A stretch of DNA of 64,000 nucleotides from Neodontobutis hainanensis (taxonomy: Eukaryota; Chordata; Actinopteri; Gobiiformes; Odontobutidae): NCBI GenBank assembly GCA_024349245.1, contig JALDNG010000041.1, positions 7,712,501-7,776,500 of the forward strand, read 5' to 3'. Position numbers and translations under genes: made by a program. A model generated the notes under the pieces. The model did no database searches. It was not told the DNA's origin and saw only the letters and a program-made list of their open reading frames with translations. How positions within the stretch are numbered: the stretch's first letter is position 1; every line of letters begins with the position of its first letter. This document shows, piece after piece, positions 46,918 through 60,995 of this stretch.

Positions 46918-49900
46918 ACATCTATGAGTTTTACACCAGCCAGGCTTAAGTCCTAGCTCATTTTTTTTTTCTGCAGTGTTTTTTCTTCTTTATAAAATGT
47001 AAAAGTAAGCTTCAGAAAATACACTCTTGATTTTATTTCAAACGTCACAATATTCCATATACTGTTGCAAATATCTGTGAGTGCTTTTACGTTTTGCAAT
47101 GTGGGTCATAAAGCACACCTAAAAGACTGAACCGGTCGATGAAGATGTGCTACCGTCTCCTGCATAAAACGTAAAACTCCCAGAAAGACAAATAAAGGTA
47201 GAGACAGCAACTCGCTGCTGTACATCACATGCAGATGCACACTTTTCCTCTCACCATAAGCCCACTCAAGCCCCTCAATCCTCTGTTGTAAAAGTTACTT
47301 ATGGCTGTTTTTAATTCTGTGAAGGGGAGGTCCAAACCGACAGTTAACTAACCCGACAGAGGAGCAGGCCAGATTAGGCTGTGGCATGGCACTTGCTGCA
47401 GCTTTGTAAGAGGCAACAGTGTGTTTGAGACTGCTATTGATCCATCTGAGCCAAAAGAAAAACAACCTGTCCAACAGAAGTTTTTCATTGAATTCAGCAT
47501 TTTTATTATGCACCGTCTTTCCGGTTTTAGATGGTTGTTTTCAGACATGGGAGACATAAAAGGCCCTTTGGACATAATGTAAACTTATTCTATTACAATT
47601 TACTGTGGAGGAGTTGGTGTAAAAATAATAGAACAATGTATTTATAATAAGGCATAATGTATCAGACATGTGCTTATCTTTAAGTGTAGACTTCACTCAC
47701 TGCTTCCTGTCCATTTTGTTTTTTAAATACTATTTAAGATACATTTGTTGCGATTATATTGGTGTAAAGTATTAATATTTTGTGGAGAAAAATTGGTCCG
47801 GTATTATTTTTCTTATAAAAGAAAAGCAGGAGAGGTCCCTAGGCTGAGTGGAATCATAGACAGGGACAGCAAAAAGAAAATTAGGTGGTGGAACTTTAAT
47901 GCTCCACTTAAGGACACTTAAATCCAGCAGAGCAGACAGTACTTTGGTTCTTACTCGTGCATGTAAAGTCGGACAAGGTGTGAAATACAGCTGTGAAGGC
48001 TTAATCGAGCTATGCATAGTCGTCTGACTCTGCCAGATAGAACTGCTCCACAGAACATAGTCTGCTCCACAGAACCATCTGGAAGGGCTCCTTGTAAAAG
48101 TTTTATCCAATCAGAGCAGAGCCATGTTGTTTTTGTTCGTAACGGTAAAACAGTTGCTACATCTTCAAACCTAAAACATGCCCAGACCTGTCTGTACTGT
48201 TACCTCATTGGACACAACAAGCCGATAAAGCCAGGGTTCAGACCGCCAATACTTTGCTTGGAGCAGGTCAAGATTGATTTCAGTGAGTTTGTATACAGGT
48301 TTTTTGCTAGTAACAAAAAACTACATAATACATATCATGAATTCTTTAAAACAAAAGTATTTGTGGATAAGAATAAATCTAGAAAGTGTAATTTTTTCCA
48401 AACAAAATCATCAGGCTTTTATCAGAGGCAGGCAGAGTGGGCACTGGTTCCCAAGTTTTGTCCGGAGTTAGTTGCAGCGACACAGCAAAGAGCAGCAGAG
48501 CACGGAGGAGAGTGGTAAGGACCTATAATAGCTGTCCTACAGCCAGGCCTACACTGTTAAGAAAAACACAATTAAGCCTGTAGACTATAACCATAACACC
48601 ATAACTTAGTTACTTGGGATAGCCTGTAGGCTCTCCAGACCACACTCTCAATAAACTGTGATAAAAGCCAATCGATAAAGGTGTGAACCAGACAAACGAG
48701 TAAAGAGAAAACAGTTTAACTTCAGATTCCTTTGTTGTTCACATCGCCATCACTTGACGATTCTTTCTCACTACAACGGATGAACAGTAGCCTAGAATAC
48801 CAGACCTTTTTCTTTTTTTAAACAGAGGACAGTTTTGTCAGTTTAGATTTATTTAGCGACAGTTAGAGTTATGTAGGGATCACTTCAAAGCATCACTGTC
48901 AACAAAAAGTGTCAACGTGTTGTCATGGTTTCATTTGTTCTGCTGTTTAAACACTGCATATACTGAATACAAAGGCTGCGAGAGGAGTAACTCTAGCAGT
49001 CAGTGCTATCTCTTCTAACGACAAACCTGTGTCTCAGTTGTGACAGAGCCCATTCCACACTTAGCTGTGATTGAATAATTCTGTCTGAATTAACCATTAG
49101 AGAGTTGAGGTGAAAAGAAAACTACTGTTGTATGTCTTTCAGCAAAAAACGGCTCCAAAAAGAAATGCAGTGTGGAGCAATACAATAATCTTCCTAAACT
49201 GGCTAATCGTAACACAATAAAAGATTATAATATCACCAACTCCTATTGTGTAGTTTAATTAACGTCTGGTGGTAATAGAACAGGTTGCAATTACACACAG
49301 ATGTGAACAGCCATTGCAGGCCTACAGGGATATACTGTTAAATTGTAAAGATGGTGATTTACCTTTAAAAAATAATGGCACAAAATCATTTTAGTTCATA
49401 ACCTAAACCTTTATGCAACCAGATTGTTATTTTCAGACAGTTCTACAATTGTGACTGATGTTTTCCATTTTGTTCAACTACTGTATATACAAAAACATTT
49501 TACACAATGCCCCATCAAAGCCAAACTTTAGCCTCTTACAAACCAGCAAGGTGTGAGCATTGACACAAAAGTCAAGCTCAAGAGCTTGAGAAGGAAACTG
49601 CAATAAATGACCAAGCAGATTACTAATACTATATGAGATTAAAAAAGCATTTAAAGAAAAGGGGGTAGAGAAAACGGCAATTGAAAAAGAAGAAAGAAAC
49701 CAAAACCATATTTCCTATTTAAATGATTATTAAAATTCATAGGCTGCCCACCACTAACATCCTTTCACTCCTTTCATCCATCCCTCTATCCATCTATCTG
49801 CCAACCCCCCTTTTGATGTTGAAGCAATCTCGCAGCAGTCATAGCCTCACTCTACAAAATTAATTTGACAGGTTTGCATTAAGGCACCTGATCAATACCC

Positions 49901-51365
49901 ACTTAGAGCCGTGAGGGCTAAAGCCAAGAAAAATAAGGCAGCGGCTTCCCCTCCTCTCCCTCTGTAGCAGATGAGAAAAAAAAAGAATCTTGGGCACTTT
50001 TTTCACCCCCCTCGCTAGTCTTAAGCCCTGCTCTCTATCAGACGGACACACACAAATGAACACCAAGGCACGTATATAGACACCAAGCAGCGGCGCCATA
50101 ACCGGGCTGACCTCCCGCCATTGATCGGCAGCCGTTAAGTTGACAGAGGGCCTGCAAGGTGTGTGCGTTTTGTGATCTTCACTGGGCACTTAACCAGGAA
50201 CGATCAAGTATACAACCTTGATAGAGAGAAAGTCCTGGGTCAAGACTGTGTATGATGATAAAGGGCACACAAAGAGTATCATTTGTGTCTAGATCAATTG
50301 TAAGAGGTTGGACAGCAACACACGCCGGGCATGTGAATGAAGATGGTGGGGAGGTGATGTGTACTATAATTGGCTTTATATAAAATTACACTAAAATTTT
50401 CCCATTCCCATCAGGAACCAGTGAGTCTCTGAGAATTTTCCAGTACAATGTTAGCATCTGTGATCAGCATAGATTGTGTTTCCATAAAATATAAAGCAAA
50501 TTTGAAGTAAGAGTTTGAAATTTACTGCATTTCCAATAATTACCATATAGCAAACTTTATCAAATATCAGACACAGAGGGTCATGTAATTGGTGAAAAGA
50601 ACAGTGTGACAGCAAATCCACACTGGTCAAATTAACTCCATGGGAGTTAATTTCAACCCTTTTTCGGTGTTTATACGTGACAACCCAAATTTAAGTTAAT
50701 GTTACTGTTATTGGAGAGTTGTAGCCTAACTCTCAATGAGAGTGAATAATGACTCTTAGTATAGTTAAAATATAAGACTTATTAACACATGTTATTGTTA
50801 TTATATATTATTATTATTATATATATATATACCCTCTATATTGTTGTCTGTTAACTATTAAAGAGATGTTCTATATTAACACTTTTTAGAGGACATAATT
50901 ATACACTTTCAGAATAAAATGTGCATTTATTAAAAATATGCACAAAATAGATATTTAAACAAAGTACAGATGGTACATTTGGGCTGGGTTTGCAGTGTTG
51001 CGGTGATGAGTGTGGTCTTCAGGTTGTAGCCCTGCTTCTGTTAATCTTTATTAGGCATCTGGTAAAATCAAAACCTGGGCTCAAAACATTTCCCCAAAAA
51101 TTGGCATAACATTATAAATGATTCTTAAACTGCATTCAATAAATATAGATACAATACTATATAGTATACAAAATAAAGATGCATACATTAATGTTTTTAA
51201 TGTTCAAACTTTACTGATTTAACTCTTAAAGATTAAATTCAGAAACTCTTCACATTAACTCATTCATTATAATTTAGGCATTTTGACTCCAAACACTTAA
51301 GGAGAAGAAAATCTACTCTCTATGAGTTAAATGACTCCAAGAATTTAACTCCTGGATGTGCAAAG
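46918..51365. other. No gene seen
   Basis: The longest open frame is 168 codons at 48012-48518 (plus), with no recognisable domain and no codon or splice support. The word CTGCTCCACAGAAC is repeated at 48042 and 48062. A palindrome at 50629-50653 is listed separately. AT-rich simple sequence lies at 50,790-50,835. Confidence 0.45.
50629..50653. repeat. Short inverted repeat with GAGTTAA words
   Basis: AAATTAACTCC and GGAGTTAATTT are perfect 11-base arms around ATG. Related GAGTTAA/TTAACTC words recur downstream (about 51,218, 51,255, 51,322, 51,342). This hints at a DNA transposon with subterminal repeats, whose ends I could not define. Confidence 0.85.
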
Positions 51366-51595
51366 TATAAATATATCATATAACATAACATAAATACAAG
51401 TATTTCAAATATAGGGCAACCTCATATAGCCTACTTTATTATATATTTTAATACACAGCATAATATTACAATAAGATCTACTAATACATCCATCATCCTC
51501 ATACAGTGTATTAACAGTTTTTTGAGAGCATTTTGAGAGCTCTGAACAGTATCATCTGCTGTTTCCTCAAAAGTCACTGAAGGATGTTACTACAA
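51366..51595 (+). repeat. Dispersed repeat, copy B
   Basis: Direct-orientation partner of 46135-46389, sharing CTCATATAGCCT at 51421, CTCTGAACAGT at about 51540, CTGCTGTTTCCTCA and CACTGAAGGATGTTACTAC ending at about 51595. Similarity is partial, with several indels, so the copies are old and probably inserted separately rather than duplicated recently. Confidence 0.8.
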
Positions 51596-52060
51596 CCACA
51601 AAAACCAAAAAGGACGGTTTGTTTACAACGAATCAAGTTATATCAATGGAAAAACAAATAGTGGCGTTATTCATTATAAATATGAGACCATAACTTGTCG
51701 ACGTGAGGCTAACGTTAGCAAACAGCAATTTTTGTGAAACTATCTGAAGACAAAAAAGATTAGCGCATGAACAAGTTCTAAAAGGAAAATAAAACAGCAC
51801 TGTCGTAATTTAAAATCTTTATTTTTGCCCAAGTTGGTTACATTTTGCCCCTCTCTCGCAGCCGCGTGGACGGTCAACACACAAGTGTGGTCCTCACAAA
51901 TCAACATTGGGAGGGGTATACAGCCCTACCACTTCCCCTTGATCCAAATGAGTATTGGGACACTACTTTGTCTCTTGTGAACACGCAAAACACAGACTAA
52001 GGGGTATAGGGTAGAATTGGGATTGGGTCTAAGTTGTAGAGCAGTTGTAAAGGCCGTTTA
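51596..52060. repeat. Possible transposon remnant continuing from copy B
   Basis: ATACAGCCCTACCACTTCCC, CTTGATCCAAATGAGTATTG and AACACGCAAAACACAGACTA then AGGGGTATAGGGTAGAATTG resemble, from memory, a recurrent teleost interspersed repeat. Family and borders are uncertain. The adjacency to copy B suggests one composite element. Confidence 0.35.
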
Positions 52061-53149
52061 AGCGGTTGCCAAGCCTGTTACAATCGGCTCCATAAGATAA
52101 CAAAACAATGGTAACAAAACCTTAATATACAGTTCCACAAATGTGACTTCCAGCTCAGCTTGGTACAAAATCTGCCCAGGCAATTACCAGTGGAGTGACA
52201 ATGTGGCAGAACTATGACGCAAAAAGAAAACTACAATCCACAATATATTTTCTTATAGTAGAGACAATGAGTGAGGGTCAAGGTAAAGTTAACATCTCAT
52301 GACAATTGAAGCTGCCTCTGTATTGGGACAAGAGCTACGCTCTTGCAGTTTCCCCTCCATTGTTCCTCACCCATCTGTCACTAAGTCTTCCAGGACTATC
52401 CCATCTCATCCAGGCAGAAATCAATACCTGGCCACAGAGACAGGTTCGCAATAAACAGCAGCAGAAGAAACATGGGCCAACCTCCACCGCTAATGCTATT
52501 CGCTCACTCGCACTCTCCGCACAACTCAAAGTAAATGAACTCACCACTTTCCAACAAACTTCATCCAACCAAAGGCAAAGACCTTCATCCAGACTTTCAG
52601 CCCTCAAGGTCTAAGAGGTATTACAAATCTGACAATGAATCAGACCCACTTGAGTTTGTAAAGGGTCCGCTCCAGGAATGTGTGAACTTGTGCATTGATT
52701 TGATTTAGCCCAAAAAAATTACTGGTGTAAAGGCAGTGTTTTTTTGTTTTTATTATGTGGCTTCTTCCTCAGAAAAGTAAAGCTCATTTTACAAATTTTC
52801 AAATTACACACCTAAACCTTCCATCTTTGTTGATACTGTGAGGTTTAAACTGCTCCAAATAGCTTTGTCTTAAATCAGAATTGTATATTTCCCTATCCGC
52901 AAACTCATTGGACTCCTGGGAAGGCAAAAGAATAAGAAACTGCTTTGTTTGTTGCTGAACTGTTGCTGAAGACTTATTTTGTTAAGGTGCATGTCACGGA
53001 GATTACCCAATATTTTCTCACTTTCAATGACTTTGTGCTTAACTGAATAACCTATGTGAGTGTATGTGTGTTTTTCTTGAGTTGATCGGTTGCTTATTGG
53101 TGAATTACTGTAAATGTTCCCTGTTTTACTTCTCCTATAGGTGAGAACA
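52061..53149. other. No gene seen
   Basis: Overlapping open frames at 52306-52614 (plus) and 52335-52607 (minus) carry no recognisable domain. No repeat recognised. Confidence 0.5.
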
Positions 53150-53350
53150 GGCGTTGAAAAAGAAAAAACAGTGGTGGGAAAACACAGGAGCATGCAAGCA
53201 GAGGTGACGCAATGCAATTTCACTGCTGCGTTGCCACTTGGAGGCCTATTCATCGCTCCCCGCTGAGCCCCATTAGAGAAGACTGGCAGGTGGACAAGTG
53301 CACATGGAAAACAAGTTCCTCTAGGCGCTGCCAAAGCACCCTCCAACCCC
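53150..53350. promoter_or_regulatory. Candidate regulatory block (weak)
   Basis: Non-repetitive, GC-richer block with GAGGTGACGCAATGCAATTT (bZIP/CRE-like), GGCCTATTCATCGC and GAGCCCCATTAGAG. The minus-strand open frame 52870-53346 across it has no recognisable domain. Confidence 0.25.
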
Positions 53351-55734
53351 TATACCCCCACACACATGCAGAGCACAGTCGTCCTTAGCCAGATGTAGAT
53401 TGGAATAGACATCAATAAATAATTTGGAGGTCTTGAGACTTTTAAGTAGGAATCTATGCTGTGTGAGCCACTGTTTAATCGAGTAACTTCTCATGCTGTA
53501 TCAATCAAAGAAGGCTAAAAGCTGCTAACGTTGGCACAAAAGGCACATTGTTCATTCTTTATTCCATCACCTTTCTCTCATTCTACATTTTGTCTGCTTG
53601 ATGGGACATTAGGTGACATTTTGTATTCATCAATTGACCCTGATCTACTGGGTTAAAAGAAAAAGCAAAGGGAAGAAAGATCGAGGCAAAGCAACGACAA
53701 AACAAAAACGTCAGTGGTGCAATGCAGCTCATGCAAATGCAGTGAGAAACAGGCTGAATTCAACAGGCACTGCACTTTGAAGAAATACATTTGAAGATAG
53801 CTTTCAAATGAGCCCACTCAATAAAGCTGCCAGACACCTGAGCAAAAGATGGGTGTACTCTGAACTCAGTGGAGCAAGGATGCACTGATCAGATCAAATA
53901 AAAGAGCGGCATGTTGTACACAGATGGAGTGATTTGGATAATATTTCCTTGTTTTACTTCCTTACATATTTATTGTTCATTTCAGAATTCACATATTCAA
54001 ATGTTTTACATTTTGATAGCAATAAGTCCCTTGATATATCAAACTCTGTTCCAGAAGAAGAAAACAACACAATGTGTGCAGTGTATACTGTGTTATCAGT
54101 TGTTTTACCACAGCTGAGCAATTTGCCTGCAAGAACAAGACTGCCAAATTACTATCAAATTGGAGTCTTACACAGGCATGCACATATTCAACTGCAGAGA
54201 TATGGGGCAAAAATGAAGGTGTGTCTGAGATCAAACTCACACAATGCCCAATCCTCTGGTGTCATCAGCAGATGTGTACATACCCTCATCTCAATACAAT
54301 CCAGATGAGCTAATAGCCTTGGAGGCTCCCAGCCTGCGTCTGATCTCCATAATATCCTACACTCGCACAGAGACACATTGACACAGAGGGTACCTGCACA
54401 AATCCTATAATATCTCCATAGCTGGTTGTCTGTGGGGAATCACGCAGACCTAGTTTACATTCAGAGGACAAATGTGATCACTTAGAAAACCATTCAATGG
54501 CTCATACACATGCAAGTCTATGGTTGTGACTGAACACACAAATATTCTCGAATAGCAGACACACAGGTAATATCATTTAGATCACGCTGTTTTAGAGGTA
54601 TCACAGCTTTAAGAGCTTGTACGCCACGCACTTTTGTGATGTTCACACAGAATATCAGTGAACTGTGAAATAGAACACAAAAATGGATATAAAACGAGGC
54701 TGTTGTATTGTTGTTCAAATAGTGTCTACTAATATTATAAGCCTTTTAAATGAAAATGTGCAATGATTTTATATGAGTGTAAACATAGAGGAGTAATAAG
54801 AAGCAATTTTGTTAAACAACAAATGATAGTAAATTAAAAAGCAGCTCTCAGCATCACATGAAGTCAGGTCTTCATTATTCTGCAATTGCAAATGGGCAAA
54901 GAGAGTTTGTATTAAGTCAGTTTAGGGTGAAATTGCACTTGCTTAGTAATTTGGGCTTGTTTGGGAACAATACAATTGAATTTATTACTTCATTTTACAG
55001 TTGTCAGAAATAGAATTGCAACAGTCTGATGACCTAAAATAATAAAATAAATATGTATTGCTTGTGCTCGTGAAGAGAAAATCTTCGAACTCAAAGCCAG
55101 TAAAAAGCTTTCAGAAACTGTAAATAAAAGGCATAGAATTTCCACTTCAGTCTGAAGCTTCAAGAGGATCTGAGGATTTCTGATAATCGCAGGGGTTTGT
55201 GCCCTTGTGAACATGCATCAGTTTGTGTGTATGTGAGTGTTCAGCAGCGGTGAGAAGAGAATCCACAGGGACCCTCCAGTCAGCAGAGCTCCATAAGACC
55301 TAATTTAACAACACTGATAGTTACACACAGCAGAAATGGTTAAGTATCTGGTATCAAAGCTGCCGGCGCATGCTGCCACCAGGGTCCTATCGTCCAGTAA
55401 TAATGGAGTAATATTCCTGTGATATCAATCGCTGATTTCCTAAATCAAACTGTGAATATTAAAGCTCTTATCAGTGAACAGCAACAAGGACAATTTATTT
55501 TGTAAATGATACAAACATTAAATAAATCACGTCAGATGAGTGTGGACGTTTTTATTGTAGACAAATTACTTAATATACAGATTCACTTGCATTTACTTCA
55601 AGTTCAGACCATTTTCAGGGAGCACAAATATTTAGCCCGTTCTCATTCAAAAGAAGCGATAAACTTTGTTCACCAGATTTGAACAATATAATTTTTTGTT
55701 ATGTTAATAACATATGAATAGGGTAAATGAAAGT
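53351..55734. other. No gene seen
   Basis: Several short overlapping open frames near 53.9-54.4 kb on both strands have no recognisable domain. No repeat recognised. Confidence 0.5.
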
Positions 55735-55785
55735 ATGATGTAAAGCGCTTTGGGTGCCCCAAGAGGGTACAGAAATTTCTAATAT
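55735..55785 (+). repeat. SINE 3'-tail fragment
   Basis: TGATGTAAAGCGCTTTGGGT then GCCCCAAGAGGGTACAGAAA matches the TGTAAAGCG..TTTGGGTG..TTGAAAAGCGCTATA tail of the SINEs at 46.6 and 61.5 kb, here in plus orientation. Head and body are absent. Confidence 0.6.
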
Positions 55786-56310
55786 TAACTTTTAATCCAT
55801 TCAATGTTGTTTGTATTTCATAAATATATCAACTTAAAAATATCTTATTATTTTCAGGGTTTTCATGTTCTACAGTAATACAAAAGGCTACATTGCACAC
55901 TTTTCTGCACCCACACCGAAAACACAGTTTTAAAAACAACAATGGTTTTAATCAAAAGCATATACAATTATTTCTTGTTTGTTATTCTTGTGTTGCTTAT
56001 TTTCTTTCCAAATATTGTGGCTTGTAAATTTTTGCATCCCAGAAATTGATTAGCTATCTTCAATTGTGAGCCCAAGATACTGTAAATTAACCTGTAACAG
56101 ATGTTATAAGTAAAAAAATAAACGCTACCACTCCTGGTCTTACAGTAATAGAGACTTCTTAATGTACAAAATGCCTTAATCATTAAACCACAGTTAAATC
56201 TACACCTAGATGCATAATTATTTTCCTTGACTTAACCACTCATTTCTTCCACACAAACCAGTGAATGTGGCTAAAAATAGAATGAATCTGTCTGTTTGCC
56301 TCAAAGTGTT

Positions 56311-56392
56311 AGCCCTGTGATTAACTGGGTCTTGTCCTGAAATGGAATATGCTCCAGCCACTCCCACAGCCCATAAAGCATAAGTGGTAATC
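56311..56392 (+). repeat. Fragment of the common teleost repeat (3' end)
   Basis: AGCCCTGTGATTAACTGGGT, CTTGTCCTGA, GGAATATGCTCCAGCCACTC and CATAAAGCATAAGTGGTAA follow the order of CCCTGCGATGGACTGGCGACC..GTCC..GGGATAGGCTCCAGCC..GGATAAGCGGTA. It is strongly decayed. An AT simple repeat follows to about 56445. Confidence 0.55.
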
Positions 56393-59300
56393 AAATATAT
56401 TAACACTATATATGTATATACAATCATTTATATATATATATAAAATGAATTATTTTCTGAACATACCAACATATAAACAATCTAATGATGCTCAAACCTT
56501 TACTCTGGTAGATGGTCACAGGTCCTACATTTCATCTCCCAGCCCCCTCCCCAACCTGCTTTATGCGAGCTGTAAATTTCCCTGATAATTACACATTGGC
56601 TTTGGCTTAGTGTGTTCAATAGCAGGTTGGTTATCACTGCAGTTTATGTCACAGATGGGCCAATTGAAAAGATATGGTTATATTACTGTATATGTTCATA
56701 GGAAAACAAGTTATATTGTTTGTTTGTTTTTTAAAGATTTGTAAATTAGACAAAATCATGCTGTATTGTCCAAGTCTATCGGAAACATTAATAAAGGATA
56801 AATAAAAATAAATGTAACAGTCATGGCTGAGCTGGTCAATACTAGGTTATCTTTCTGCCCTATGGCTGTTGTGACAGAACCAAACATCTGTCACTTAACA
56901 TACACACAATGAAATATATCAGCATTCTCCAGCATACAGTAACATATCTAACAAAAATGGATGCCAAAGGGCAATAACCTCTGAGGCCCTGTGCTTTGGA
57001 TCAGCAGTATTGACAGCTTTCACATTAGACCTATTGAAATGCATTGTTATAGCCGTAACAACACACACACATTCTGCAGCACACTGGCATTCACCACCAA
57101 TCAATCTAACGCTGCAATCACCTTCTTTCCAGCTGCTTAAACGGAGAAAAAGAACAGGGCGGGTCGCACTACTCTTCAGTGTCACTCATCTGACCTCCAA
57201 CCTTGACCTGTGACCATCAGCGTCTATGGTCAAGAGTTCAACACAAAGGTGGGGGGAATAGGGAGGGGCAGGGCAAATGACAGATATGTTCTTGCAGTCA
57301 CGCCTCACACGCTTGATTCACAAGAAGACATTATAGATAAATTACAACTGACGTGTTTAGTTACATTTATATTAAGCTCCGTTCAGACCTGGCAATAATG
57401 CATGCATTCTTTAATTGTTGTTCTGTTAACACCTACCTTTAACATGTGTCCTCGTTCATCTGCATGTAATTGGACATAAATAAAAGATGCTACTGATTAT
57501 AGCCGTACTTTCCACCTCATTTTATATTAAATAAAACTTTTAATGAATTAAAAGCCGGCAGATTGCTACATCTTTCATTGCAACCAAGAAACATTTGGTT
57601 GACCCAATCATTTTATTGCACAACTTATTTTCCATTGATTATGTAGTCCAATATCTAGAATTACTTAATCCCACTAAATGGAGCACCATCTAAACCATAA
57701 TAGTATAACTTTTAGTCAAAGCAGCTAATGTAACCATATATCAGCTAACCCTAAGACAACTGCAAAACTGCTTTAGTGTGTCTGAAAGAAATTTATTTAG
57801 CATTAAAAACCCAAATGTGACATGTTTTATTTACATAGTATCTGATAAATAAGAAAAATTGTGTCAGTTATGTTGGTTGAGATTAATATATAAATCTAAA
57901 AGAAGAAAGAAATCTAAAGAAGAGGCAACTTAAAATGTTGTTGTTGAAACGTATTGATATACCTTTCTCTATAGATTAGCTGGTAAAGACACATATTCTG
58001 TCCAGATGTAATCGGGGTTATTTCAACCACACTCTAACCGCATGTCTTTGTTCGCACAAGCAGATTAAGTCCACACTAGATTTGTTTACACAATCAGGTC
58101 ACGCGGCGAATATCGGCGTAAAGTGCAGATCTCAGTTGATGTGTGAAAGTGGCTTAAGTGAGTATTTGAAGACCCTCCTTCAATCTCCTCTGAAGCCCTA
58201 CATTAACCACTTCACAAACCATTAGCATAACAACACACCTAAAGAAAATCAGAAGTCCAAATTTTGTTATGTTTGAGTATGTTATATTTACAGGCCTACC
58301 TATAAATAGGTGGCACTATAGCTATACTTCACTCACTTTACAGCATCTACACATATCTGCCAAATATATATAAAAATGCACATATTGGAGTATCTTACAC
58401 CTCAATAAAAACGTCTCCCGTCCTCTCTCTTTCATTGCATTGTATTAGATCTAATTCCCAGAGGACTGTGGGGTAGCGTCCCTCTCGTACTCTCCACAAG
58501 CAGCTCTACATGGCGGTGTGTGTGTCGTGTTGTCAGAAGGGTAAACAGCCAGTTAAACAGATATAGCCAAGCGTAAAATTTAAAAAGGCTCCCCAGTGGG
58601 AGCCGGAGGGCGCTGCTGGGAATCACGCACATATCAATTGAGGAGCAGACATAGAGACCAAGAGCTGCTGAGGAGAGAAGGAAAACAAGACAGGATCACT
58701 TTTAGAGAGAATTCTGCTTGTCTGGCACCAATAAATGAAAGATATTACCCACCCTTTTTAAACAAATTTATTACTCTTTCCTTGTATGGTAGCCACTGTC
58801 ACTAGAACTAAATGTCATATATTACACTGTACAAAACCATTAAGCTTTCTAGAGCTGTGCTTTCTGTGCACGGACTGAAAGGCTGATATATTTATTTTAT
58901 ATTTACCTATATCCTTCCGGGACCTCAAAAATATTTCAAATCTATTCCATGGATCTGTTAGTATTGTGTATTCATGTTATTTCTTTGCAATATTGCGATA
59001 ACAATACATTTCCTATATATTGTGCAGTTCGACTCTGTCCCTTTTTTGCCAAATCCACCAGTGGCCACAAATGGTATTGCGTTAACAACATACGGTTCCA
59101 AATAAAAATGTTATTAAGGCAATCTATTGAAGGCAAAATATTTCAAGCATAAATCCAATTTTTACATATCTAGAGACAGATTTATACCCACATGAAGTAT
59201 CTACTCACTTAAAAACATGTTTTTATAATGGAAAATAAGCCAAAAACTCAATTTTAAAAACAACAAATTAAGCCAGGCAGCTCTTTGTGGATTTGCTTGT

Positions 59301-60995
59301 AATGAACATAAAAAACAAAAAATGGTACACAGCTATGAGAAAATGCGTACACAGACCTACATACACTCGGCCCTGCAGTGTAATGCTCTACTTGATTATC
59401 TCATTGTTGTCTGTAAGTACAAGCCCAGATTGAACCAGCCTGCTCCATTGTCTCACTACAATTGGTGTGTGCGTCTGCTAATGAATGGCCAATCTAGTCT
59501 ATCTAGAGAACAGCTTCTCATCACAAGGGTCCCATAATTACTAGCTCGCTCCAAAAAGTATACACACTGTTTTATTAGTTTACAATGCAGTGCAGTCAAG
59601 GTTCAACTCATTACTAAGCAAACAAGCACTTCAATAAATAAATGTAAATCTGATGAATACATGCAAATATACTATGAATGAATACAATGTGTCATATCCT
59701 AATAGTTTCTATGACACTAATAAAACAAACAAAGCACTATTTGATTTTACACTGCGTGATGACACAGACCCAATGCTAAAATTATCCAGACGAATCCTTG
59801 TGAAGCATGCTCCTAATGTTCATGTCTTCTGAGTACTGCCTCCTGCTGAGACCCATCAGACCAAGTGACCAGCCTGAGGCATTATGGGACAATGAAGGGA
59901 ATAAAATAAGAGTAAAAAGGATGACAAAAAATGCCTAAAAGAGGAACACGGAAAACGATTTGTAGTTAATAAAAAGGTCAGAAATATAAAGCTTCCTGAG
60001 GCCTGCAATTCCTTCCAAATGACATTTCAAGCTAATAAGTAATATGTATACAATGCTTTTATTTGACAACTTATGTCTTATTTTGGACCAAAGAAAAAAT
60101 ATTGATCATCTATACAATGTGTATTTACTTACTCAGTCTTAATAGTGCTAATAATGAGCCAGGCTAAAACTCTAGTGCTTTATGATAAGTCTAAAACTCT
60201 TGTGTTGTACAGGCAGGGTCAGTTTCCATTTCCAAAAGGCTATAAAACTTACAAAATGTGTACTGTATAACTTTGGTATCCCTTTGGCTTTTGGTTCCAT
60301 CAATATGCTCCCCTCTTTAAAAAAAATAAATAAAAAAATTGCAGACGACCTTTTGCTAGAGCAAAAATTGCAATGATAAGCATGTTTCTGACCTGCTTCA
60401 GATTTGTCCCACTTATGGTAGATGATATGTAAAGATGGAAACAGAACTGATTAAATAATAAACAAATCTGAAGAAAAGTATAATGACCAAAAGGAATCAA
60501 TATTCAGACACTTTTTGATCAATTAATGAAAAAAATCTATGCAGATATGCTGCCTACATACATACCTTTGAGAAAATGTTTTTCAACTAATTTGCATTGC
60601 ATATTTAAGTGAAAGTCAATAAAATCTTATTATTCCTACTATGTGTTAAAGAGGATGAGTCCATCAGGGGCTGCTGAGAAGTACTGATATGGTTGTAATA
60701 GTAGTGATTAGTACAAAGCCAGCCAGCCATAGACAATGACAAATGGCACCTGAGACAGCGTGTGATTACAAGGTTTATATGGGCACAGACAGTATCAGCA
60801 CCGAGTGTGATGGATGACGCCCGCAGCACACTCTGAGTCGGCTCATAATTAGACCTTGATGGCATTAGTTGCATTTCCTAGTGAGTATGTCACAATAAAT
60901 GAGCCAGAGATGTTAAAAAGAAAGACGGACACATTTTGAATTTGTGTTTTTACTTTCACAGCATATAGGATAAAGGAATGGATTATATTTTAAAT
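56393..60995. other. No gene seen
   Basis: AT microsatellite-like sequence to about 56445. AAGCTCCGTTCAGACCTGGC near 57374 resembles the start of a teleost interspersed repeat but could not be extended. No exon recognised. Confidence 0.5.

Noticed and set aside
52870..53346. 158-codon open frame on the minus strand
   Set aside because: No recognisable domain; crosses from AT-rich DNA into a GC-richer block without any change that suggests an exon.
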